DNA of 6,719 nt from Bacteroidetes bacterium 4572_114 (GTDB lineage: Bacteria; Bacteroidota; Bacteroidia; Bacteroidales; 4484-276): positions 1-6,719 of the forward strand of contig NIVA01000103.1 in NCBI GenBank assembly GCA_002254335.1, read 5' to 3'. Below are positions 1 through 4,496 of this stretch, piece by piece; position 1 is the first letter of the stretch, and each line of letters starts with the position of its first letter. The position numbers were made by a program, and so were the translations under genes. The notes under the pieces were generated by a model. It did no database searches. It was not told the origin of the DNA and was given only the letters and a program-made list of their open reading frames with translations.

Positions 1-534
1 CGCCCACTGGCAATATCAAATATTGTCAGAAGCCTCTACATGCTCCTGATGATACATATTTGGTCGTTCAGCACTTCGGTAAATACACTAATCAGCAACA
101 TCATCGGCGAAGGAAAGCCACAACTGGTTTTTCCAATTATTTCCAGGGTCAATAAATTTAGCCTGATGATAACAATACTGGTCATGATAGTTAGCGTTGT
201 TTTTTCAGGATACCTCATCAGGATTTATACCGATGACCCTGCGTTAATAGCGGGGGCCAGGCCCGTATTGTTTGTTGTGACCGGGGTTTTACTGCCCTTA
301 TCGATTTCCAATAACTGGTTCAACGGGGTTTCGGGGACTGGAAATACCAAAATTGCGCTATTCATCGAGATAGGCTCCATTGTCCTTTACGTTGCTTATA
401 TTTTTATTTTAACCTTTGCACTTAAAGCCTCCCTGCCGGCTATCTGGACTTCGGAATATGTTTACATCGTTACTATCGGAATATTTTCATATCTTTATCT
501 GAAATTTGGGAAATGGGAAGGGAAAAAGGTTTGA
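1..534 (+). CDS. MATE-family efflux transporter, C-terminal part (5' end outside window)
   Basis: The frame is open from the first base; 177 codons are visible, about 40% of a typical ~450-residue MATE protein. MATE proteins are inner-membrane antiporters that export drugs or metabolites using a Na+ or H+ gradient. Visible here are an amphipathic stretch with ISNIIGEGK (about residues 31-39), then hydrophobic segments near residues 53-73, 83-104, 117-141 and 149-167. The loop FNGVSGTGNTK (107-117) corresponds to the conserved 'RGxGdT' loop of the C-terminal MATE half, and the last helix is followed by a basic tail ending KWEGKKV. An internal ATG at 40 falls inside the conserved region and is not a start. 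The stop overlaps the first unit of a heptad repeat array by two bases. The family call is from remembered similarity; substrate cannot be inferred. No neighbour in the window seems functionally linked. Confidence 0.8.
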   Translation, partial: RPLAISNIVRSLYMLLMIHIWSFSTSVNTLISNIIGEGKPQLVFPIISRVNKFSLMITILVMIVSVVFSGYLIRIYTDDPALIAGARPVLFVVTGVLLPLSISNNWFNGVSGTGNTKIALFIEIGSIVLYVAYIFILTFALKASLPAIWTSEYVYIVTIGIFSYLYLKFGKWEGKKV

Positions 535-581
535 TGTCGGGTGTTGGATGCCGGGTGTCGGGTGTAGGGTGCCGGGTGTGG
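533..581. repeat. Seven degenerate 7-bp tandem repeats, consensus GRTGYNG
   Basis: Seven consecutive heptamers are seen: GATGTCG, GGTGTTG, GATGCCG, GGTGTCG, GGTGTAG, GGTGCCG, GGTGTGG. Every one fits G-[AG]-T-G-[CT]-N-G, so the period is exact although the units have diverged. The array begins within the MATE stop codon. The G-rich strand might form unusual structure, but that is inference. A weaker tail (GAAGGCG, GAAGACA) follows to 595. Confidence 0.8.
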
Positions 582-650
582 GAAGGCGGAAGACAGGAAG
601 TATTTGAAGTGAACTAAAGTTTGGAGTGTCGGAAATTCAGGGACGGAAGT

Positions 651-678
651 GGGCATCGGAGGTCGGGTGTTGGGAGAC
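651..678. repeat. Further 7-bp-period G-rich repeats
   Basis: Four consecutive heptamers, GGGCATC, GGAGGTC, GGGTGTT and GGGAGAC, share a leading GG and continue the period-7 pattern of the array at 533-581 after a less regular gap. This lies in the 277-bp stretch between the MATE stop and the phosphatase start, where no gene is seen. Confidence 0.5.
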
Positions 679-724
679 AGAGCTGACAAACCCTGCAGTG
701 ACGGGATTTAGCTTTGCTCAAGAT

Positions 725-752
725 CGGTCACCGGTCACCAGGCACCGTGCAT
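725..752. repeat. 7-bp-period repeats in reverse orientation (CGGTCAC)
   Basis: Units are CGGTCAC, CGGTCAC, CAGGCAC and CGTGCAT. Read on the minus strand they give GTGACCG-like units, related to the GRTGYNG units upstream. The pattern therefore looks like the same repeat class in the opposite orientation, though the units are few and diverged. Confidence 0.5.
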
Positions 753-811
753 TCTGGAGTTTATCTGGCAAAACAATAATCTCAATTTAAATAATTAAAT
801 ATTCTAATCAA

Positions 812-1612
812 ATGAAAAGACTCTACTTTTCCCTCAGCATCATCAGCGCATATCTCCTGATGACGGGATGTGATCGCCCAAATGAAACCAATAACAAGGA
901 TTCGATAAACGAGCACCTGATCGTAGCAACACTGTATCATCAGCAGGCTGCCGAAATGAAAGCCCTGACGTACCAGGCATACAATATTGCAAGGTGCCGG
1001 TTGGATGAAAAACTGAAAGGGACAGACAACCCAGCCGGCCTGGCCATTGTGCTGGATATTGATGAAACTGTGTTGGACAACAGCCCTTATGAAGCAAAAA
1101 CCATTCTCGAAAACATCAGTTATCCCGAAGGTTGGGACGAGTGGATGAACCTGGCAAATGCAGATGCCCTGCCCGGGGCGGTGGATTTCCTTAACTATGC
1201 TAACCAGCATGGGGTAGGGATTTTTTATATCACCAACAGGAAGGAAAAATACCGCAAGCAAACGATGAAAAATTTACTTGAGAAAGGTTTCCCCCAGGCG
1301 GTAAACGAACATCTGTTGCTGCGTACAGACGAATCCAGCAAAGAAAAGCGGAGAAATTTAGTATCTGAAAATCATGAAATATTCCTGCTGCTTGGTGACA
1401 ATCTTAGTGATTTTGATATGATCTTCGATAAAAAAAATTCCGGGGAGCGTGAAGCTACTGTGAAAAAATTACGGGATGAATTTGGTAAAAAGTTCATTAT
1501 CCTCCCAAATACGATGTATGGCGACTGGTTGGGCGCGATTTACGATTATGATCATTCCCTGGACAATCAACAAAAATTAGAAAACTATAAACAAAACCTT
1601 AGAGGGTTTTAA
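812..1612 (+). CDS. 5'-nucleotidase / class C acid phosphatase lipoprotein, e(P4) family
   Basis: This is a 266-residue HAD-superfamily phosphatase of the class C (DDDD) type. The family, typified by Haemophilus lipoprotein e(P4), dephosphorylates nucleotides and other phosphomonoesters outside the inner membrane. Residues 1-20 are a lipoprotein signal: MKR, a hydrophobic stretch, then LLMTGC with Cys20 as the predicted lipidated residue, so the enzyme should be membrane-anchored in the envelope. HAD motif I is LDIDETVLDN, with Asp82 as nucleophile and Asp84 as acid/base. Motif II is ITNR (Thr141), motif III is probably Lys177 or Lys179, and motif IV is GDNLSDFD with Asp196 and Asp200. All expected catalytic residues are present and the length is normal. 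The leader before ATG is A/T-rich (TTTAAATAATTAAA) without Shine-Dalgarno, usual for Bacteroidota. It stands alone; a nucleotide/phosphate salvage role is inferred. Confidence 0.92.
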   Translation: MKRLYFSLSIISAYLLMTGCDRPNETNNKDSINEHLIVATLYHQQAAEMKALTYQAYNIARCRLDEKLKGTDNPAGLAIVLDIDETVLDNSPYEAKTILENISYPEGWDEWMNLANADALPGAVDFLNYANQHGVGIFYITNRKEKYRKQTMKNLLEKGFPQAVNEHLLLRTDESSKEKRRNLVSENHEIFLLLGDNLSDFDMIFDKKNSGEREATVKKLRDEFGKKFIILPNTMYGDWLGAIYDYDHSLDNQQKLENYKQNLRGF

Positions 1613-1626
1613 ACATGTATGCCATC

Positions 1627-1744
1627 ATTTTGTCGGCTACCCGCGTAAAGATGGACAAACCAAAAAAATATTGCCGCTAATGCGCGAATTTATAATTAGT
1701 TGATAATTAGTTGCGTCCAATGTTATGTGGGTAGCCATTTTGTC
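1627..1744. mobile_element. Miniature inverted-repeat element (~102 bp) with 8-bp target duplication
   Basis: The element proper runs from 1635 to 1736. Its ends are GGCTACCC (1635-1642) and GGGTAGCC (1729-1736), perfect inverted repeats of 8 bp. The match extends inward imperfectly: 17 of the first 22 positions agree, including TAA and TGGAC blocks. The element is flanked by identical ATTTTGTC at 1627-1634 and 1737-1744 (the preceding C also matches), as expected for a target-site duplication. It has no coding capacity and is A/T-rich. Inside is a perfect 11-bp tandem duplication of ATAATTAGTTG (1692-1702, 1703-1713). This fits a MITE moved in trans by an unidentified transposase. Chance is unlikely given repeats and duplication together, but other genomic copies were not seen here. 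Confidence 0.6.
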
Positions 1745-1752
1745 TATAATAA

Positions 1753-1923
1753 ATGAGTACGGTCTAAAAACGAAGTTTTTGAAAATTAGCGAAATTTTAT
1801 TGTTTTCAAACACGTGATTGTGCGATAATTAAAAAAATATATTAGCGCATCCATATGACTGAAAGGCATCCGTATGGACGGACAAGTTTAGCGGCAAAAA
1901 AGGGCTTTTTAGACCGGACTCAT
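1753..1923. repeat. ~171-bp element bounded by 18-bp inverted repeats
   Basis: ATGAGTACGGTCTAAAAA (1753-1770) and the complement of 1906-1923 match at 17 of 18 positions, with a further weaker TTTTTG match inward. The interior is A/T-rich and non-coding. It contains nested hairpins (AAAATT/AATTTT at 1782-1798 inside TTTGAAAA/TTTTCAAA at 1778-1810) and an 11-bp near-direct repeat GCATCCATATG / GCATCCGTATG (1847-1857, 1866-1876). TTAGCGGCAA at 1888-1897 is the exact complement of TTGCCGCTAA at 1671-1680 in the neighbouring miniature element, so the two may be related or folded together. No clear target duplication flanks it. It could be a second MITE, a decayed insertion, or a structured RNA. 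Confidence 0.5.
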
Positions 1924-1974
1924 AAATTAAAAACATAACGTGTTTGGTTTAGGTTATCAATTGATATTTACTTC

Positions 1975-2196
1975 GTGTCATGTACTTTGGGTCATTTGCG
2001 CTTTGCGCCATCAAAAATCCCACAACCATTACAGGATCAATTGGCCGAAGGTGGGAGGATGATAATCCCGGTGGGTAAAGAAAATACCGTGCAGGAGTTG
2101 GTTTTGATAAGGAAAAAAGATGGCCGGCTTTTGCAGGAAGATATTGTCCCTGTTAGGTTTGTGCCACTATTGAAAGAGGGTGGGTGGAAGTATTAA
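1975..2196 (+). pseudogene. pcm: Protein-L-isoaspartate O-methyltransferase, C-terminal remnant
   Basis: From about 2005 the frame reads APSKIPQPL, DQLAEGGRMIIPVG, a hydrophobic strand (ELVLI), then DIVPVRFVPLLKEGGW. This is the C-terminal third of protein-L-isoaspartate O-methyltransferase, a repair enzyme that methylates damaged aspartyl residues with S-adenosylmethionine. Full proteins are about 210 residues; only about 63 homologous residues remain. The Rossmann-fold SAM-binding part and the N-terminal substrate region are absent, and I found no trace of them in the 360 bp upstream, which holds two inverted-repeat elements. The nominal GTG start at 1975 gives ten unrelated residues (VSCTLGHLRF), partly encoded by a TTTGCGC repeat. 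It should be non-functional. Loss by deletion or element insertion is inferred. A REP-like pair begins 5 bp after the stop. Confidence 0.7.
1995..2008. repeat. TTTGCGC tandem heptamer at the methyltransferase breakpoint
   Basis: Two perfect copies of TTTGCGC (1995-2001, 2002-2008) follow a looser CTTTGGGTC. They span the point where homology to the methyltransferase begins (about 2005). Only two units, so this is weak alone, but it joins other 7-bp-period repeats in the spacers of this window. Confidence 0.35.
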
Positions 2197-2201
2197 AGCT
2201 A

Positions 2202-2286
2202 AAGCTGTCAGACAGTTCCATTTGCAAAAGAACAACTACTTGTGCGGTGATGTAATAAATTTCACACAAAAACTGTCTGACAGCTT
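2202..2286. repeat. REP-like inverted twin palindrome, copy 1
   Basis: AAGCTGTCAGACAGTT (2202-2217) is followed after a 53-bp spacer by its perfect complement AACTGTCTGACAGCTT (2271-2286). Each arm is itself a palindrome, CTGTC-N-GACAG, so the unit could form two small hairpins or one long stem. The same arms recur at 5883-5977 around an unrelated spacer. The location just after a stop codon and the paired inverted layout resemble BIMEs made of REP sequences. A paired regulator site or an inefficient terminator is an alternative. Confidence 0.75.
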
Positions 2287-2321
2287 ACTGCTTAAAAAGG
2301 TTGCCCCAATATTAACTGAGG

Positions 2322-2915
2322 ATGGAAGCACCTGTAAATTATAATTTTATGAAAGAGCTAACATTCGAAACCCGCGAAGATTTCCGCCATTGGCTGGATG
2401 ATAACCATCAATCATCCCAAGGGGTTTGGGTGGTGTATTTTAAAAAGCACACAAAAACACAAAGCATCAGTTATAACGAAGCCGTTGAAGAGGCCCTGTG
2501 TTTCGGCTGGATCGACAGCAAAGTCAGGACTATTGATGAGTTGAGGTACAAACAGGTTTTTACCCCACGGAACCCCAAAAGCATGTGGTCGGAGTTGAAC
2601 AAGCAGCGTATTGCAAAGATGGTGGGGGCAGGCAAAATGAAACCGGCTGGATTAAAAGCTGTGACCGAGGCCAAAAAGAACGGCCAATGGGAAAAATCCT
2701 ACAAAGACAAAAATCCCCCACAAATCCCTGACGACCTTAAAACGGCACTCATGAAAAATCCATCGGCATGGGAGAATTTCAACAACTTCGCCCCCTCATA
2801 CCGGGGTACTTACATTATTTGGGTTGTTATTGCCAAGCGCACAGAAACACGTGAAAACCGCATTAAAAAAGTTGTGGAAAATGCTTTGAAGAATGTGAAG
2901 CCGGGGATGATGTAA
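2322..2915 (+). CDS. YdeI/OmpD-associated family protein (COG4430-like)
   Basis: A 197-residue soluble protein of the family annotated YdeI/OmpD-associated, sometimes called bacteriocin-protection proteins; the biochemical role is not established. Family signatures are well preserved: ALCFGWID (residues 58-65), TPRNPKSMWS (81-90), NKQRIAKM followed by GKMKPAG (93-110), an aromatic/basic SYRGTYIIWV near 159-168, and AKRTETRENRI (171-181), typical of the C-terminal helix. The length is full. The upstream ATG at 2322 adds nine residues (MEAPVNYNF); the ATG at 2349 gives MKELTFETRED, which matches how family members usually begin, so 2349 is an equally likely start. There is no signal peptide or membrane segment, so cytoplasmic. 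The gene starts 35 bp after the REP-like pair and is monocistronic as far as seen. The family is clear; function is not. Confidence 0.88.
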   Translation: MEAPVNYNFMKELTFETREDFRHWLDDNHQSSQGVWVVYFKKHTKTQSISYNEAVEEALCFGWIDSKVRTIDELRYKQVFTPRNPKSMWSELNKQRIAKMVGAGKMKPAGLKAVTEAKKNGQWEKSYKDKNPPQIPDDLKTALMKNPSAWENFNNFAPSYRGTYIIWVVIAKRTETRENRIKKVVENALKNVKPGMM

Positions 2916-2918
2916 CGC

Positions 2919-2939
2919 GTTTCGGGTTACGGGTTGCGA
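2919..2939. repeat. Three 7-bp repeats, GTTNCGG type
   Basis: GTTTCGG, GTTACGG and GTTGCGA follow the YdeI-like stop by three bases. The period is 7, as in the array after the MATE gene, but the unit differs. It opens the 445-bp gene-free stretch 2916-3360. Confidence 0.5.
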
Positions 2940-3041
2940 AAAACCTTCCAGGTTTTGGATGTTCTGTCAAATTTTAAAAACTCAGTATGAGTTGAGCTTT
3001 CTAGTATTGATTTCGTTTGAAAAGTTGTTCTATATATAGCG

Positions 3042-3060
3042 AAACCCGTACCGGGTTTTT
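3042..3060 (+). terminator. Probable intrinsic terminator downstream of the YdeI-like gene
   Basis: AAACCCG (3042-3048), a 3-base loop, then CGGGTTT (3052-3058) running into TTTTTG gives a 7-bp stem with a short U-tract in the + direction. It lies about 125 bp past the YdeI-like stop. The A-run on the left arm is short, so it would work mainly in the + direction. Confidence 0.5.
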
Positions 3061-3094
3061 GTTACTGCATTGGAAACCATAAATCTACAATACC

Positions 3095-3134
3095 ACAACC
3101 TCCCGCATGGGCGGGACAGGCTGTACCGGGTTGT
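3095..3134. repeat. Nested hairpin with GC-rich core TCCCGC/GCGGGA
   Basis: An inner stem TCCCGC (3101-3106) / GCGGGA (3111-3116) with loop ATGG sits inside an outer pair ACAACC (3095-3100) / GGTTGT (3129-3134). It has no coding context and no U-tract, so it is better seen as a palindromic intergenic repeat than as a terminator. No second copy occurs in the window. Confidence 0.4.
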
Positions 3135-3255
3135 CGGAAAAATGTTCTTGAGTCGATAATAATGTGGATAAGGACTATATTAAAAAATGGGACGAAAAAG
3201 CCAAAACCAGATTTAACACCCCACATGGAAGGTTTCGAATAATTCGTTTGTGGCC

Positions 3256-3351
3256 CTGATCTATGCTGATGCAAGCTGATATCGGATTGCTTTATCCGCG
3301 TTATTCTGCGCTAATCTGCGTCCTCTTTTTTTTTGTAACCCGGAATCTGCG
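3256..3351. repeat. Degenerate 10-bp-period repeats (CTGAT, then ATCTGCG)
   Basis: CTGAT occurs at 3256, 3266 and 3276, exactly 10 bp apart. It is followed by TTTATCCGCG (3291), TTATTCTGCG (3301) and CTAATCTGCG (3311), also 10 bp apart, and one outlying AATCTGCG at 3344-3351. A run of nine T residues (3326-3334) interrupts the series. The array lies directly beyond the gap stop codon. The 10-bp spacing matches one DNA helical turn; whether that matters is unknown. Confidence 0.5.
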
Positions 3352-3360
3352 CCCCTCGTG

Positions 3361-4371
3361 TCACACAAATTTCTCAATCAACTCCACCAGCCGTGCCGAA
3401 TAGCCCACTTCATTATCGTACCAGGCAACTATTTTTATCAGCTTTTGTTTATCGCCAAGCACCGCTGTTAGCCCGGCATCAAAAACCGCAGAATGGGTGT
3501 TGCCTATCACATCTATGCTCACTATGGGGTCTTCGGTATATTCGAGGATGCCTTTTAATTTTCCATCGGCGGCCTCTTTAAACTTTTGATTTATCTCTTC
3601 GATGCTTGTGCAGGATTTTAATGTACAGGTCAGGTCGGTGAGCGAACCGTCCGGCACAGGCACCCTTATGCCGGCGCCCCCAAGGTTATTTTTCAAGTGT
3701 GGGAAAATTCGGGTTGCCGCCTTGGCCGCACCGGTTGTTGTTGGCACAATGGAATAAGCTGCCGCACGCCCGCGCCGCAGGTCTTTGTGGGGCGCATCCA
3801 ACAGGTGCTGGTCTTTGGTGTAGGAGTGTACCGTGGTAATAAACCCTTTTTGTATGCCCCAGTTATCGTCAAGGATCATTATGAGCGGCGCCACATTGTT
3901 TGTTGTGCAGGATGAATTGGAGATAATCCTGTCGTTGCGGTCGATAATATGATCGTTTACCCCAAGCACTATATATTTCACATCTTCACTTTCATCCTTT
4001 GCCGGGGCCGAAATAATGACTTTCCGTGCACCAGCTTCAAGGTGTTGTCCGGCAGCCGCTTTGGTAACAAACATTCCAGTTGACTCAATCACCACATCAA
4101 TCTTCAATTCTTTCCAGGGAAGTTTTTTTGGATCTTCAATGGTAAAAACCTTAACGCCTTTGCCATTAATTATCAAATGATCTGTATCGTGTTTCACCTC
4201 TCCTGGAAACTTCCCCTGCACCGAATCATATTTAAGCAGGTGTGCCAGGGTATGTGTATCGGTCAGATCGTTTACGGCAATTAGTTCCATGTTCGCGTTT
4301 TTGAATAATTGCCTGCATGTAATCCGGCCAATTCTGCCAAAACCATTAATTGCTACCCTAATTTTGTTCAT
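3361..4371 (-). CDS. gap: Glyceraldehyde-3-phosphate dehydrogenase, type I
   Basis: A complete 336-residue phosphorylating GAPDH, the glycolytic enzyme converting glyceraldehyde 3-phosphate, NAD+ and phosphate to 1,3-bisphosphoglycerate in the cytoplasm. The N-terminal Rossmann motif is NGFGRIGR (9-16). The conserved VNDLTD keeps the Asp (35) that binds the adenosine ribose and favours NAD. The active site SNSSCTTNN contains Cys155, with His182 in TTVHSYTKDQ. The substrate loop PHKDLRRGRAAA and PTTTGAAKA follow, and the C-terminal WYDNEVGYSARL is intact. Two differences are visible: the usual Cys after CTTN is Asn159, and the usual Leu before the ProHis is Ala (Ala193-Pro194), a position involved in cofactor choice. 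The start ATG is unambiguous. It is divergent from the M20 peptidase gene, sharing a 125-bp promoter region with a strong palindrome. Confidence 0.97.
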   Translation of the reverse strand: MNKIRVAINGFGRIGRITCRQLFKNANMELIAVNDLTDTHTLAHLLKYDSVQGKFPGEVKHDTDHLIINGKGVKVFTIEDPKKLPWKELKIDVVIESTGMFVTKAAAGQHLEAGARKVIISAPAKDESEDVKYIVLGVNDHIIDRNDRIISNSSCTTNNVAPLIMILDDNWGIQKGFITTVHSYTKDQHLLDAPHKDLRRGRAAAYSIVPTTTGAAKAATRIFPHLKNNLGGAGIRVPVPDGSLTDLTCTLKSCTSIEEINQKFKEAADGKLKGILEYTEDPIVSIDVIGNTHSAVFDAGLTAVLGDKQKLIKIVAWYDNEVGYSARLVELIEKFV

Positions 4372-4396
4372 AGTTAAACCGATTTTTATATTTTTG
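4363..4396 (+). promoter_or_regulatory. Possible Bacteroidota-type promoter for the M20 peptidase
   Basis: TATTTTTG (4389-4396) matches TAnnTTTG and TTTG (4363-4366) lies 22 bp upstream. The -7 motif runs into the left arm of the palindrome. Its -33 candidate lies inside the beginning of gap, so the two promoters would face and overlap one another. T-rich DNA makes chance matches likely. Confidence 0.25.
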
Positions 4397-4423
4397 CCCT
4401 CCCTTGAAAAAAGGAGGGCAAAA
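4392..4423. promoter_or_regulatory. Perfect 11-bp palindrome in the gap / peptidase divergent promoter
   Basis: TTTTGCCCTCC (4392-4402) and GGAGGGCAAAA (4413-4423) form an 11-bp perfect inverted repeat around a 10-base loop. It sits 20 bp from the gap start and 73 bp from the peptidase start. Its arms end in TTTTG, so each overlaps a TAnnTTTG match, one per strand. It may be an operator controlling both genes; a hairpin in a leader RNA is the alternative. Confidence 0.6.
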
Positions 4424-4446
4424 GTATAATAATGTTGAGAGCCAAA
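4419..4446 (-). promoter_or_regulatory. Possible Bacteroidota-type promoter for gap
   Basis: On the minus strand TACTTTTG (4419-4426) matches the -7 consensus TAnnTTTG, and TTTG (4443-4446) lies 16 bp upstream as a -33 candidate. The spacing is slightly short. The predicted transcript start falls within the adjacent palindrome's loop. Motif match only. Confidence 0.35.
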
Positions 4447-4496
4447 CTGTAGAATACTACTAAAATTTTAAAATAGAAACCTAACAATAATTTAAC

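Noticed and set aside
495..689. Minus-strand 64-codon frame with repeated HPAPYTRHPASNTRHQT-like residues
   Set aside because: It is the translation of the 7-bp repeat array (7 residues per three units) and overlaps the MATE gene; no real protein features.
533..752. Possible CRISPR array
   Set aside because: Units are 7 bp, contiguous and degenerate, with no 25-40 bp repeats separated by unique spacers and no cas gene nearby.
782..1261. Long minus-strand frame (159 codons) opposite the phosphatase
   Set aside because: It lies antisense to a clearly recognised HAD phosphatase with intact motifs; composition shows no family resemblance.
1613..1680. Small frame MYAIILSATRVKMDKPKKYCR after the phosphatase, as a possible methyltransferase N-terminus
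   Set aside because: It shows no resemblance to the methyltransferase N-terminal region and runs into the miniature element.
2202..2286. Simple intrinsic terminator
   Set aside because: There is no U-tract after the stem and the loop would be 53 bases; the same arms with another spacer at 5883 fit a REP-like pair better, although some terminator effect is not excluded.
3062..3274. Minus-strand 70-codon frame in the gap-free intergenic region
   Set aside because: The encoded peptide starts and ends within hairpin and repeat sequence, has no recognisable domain and no supporting context; it was treated as chance.
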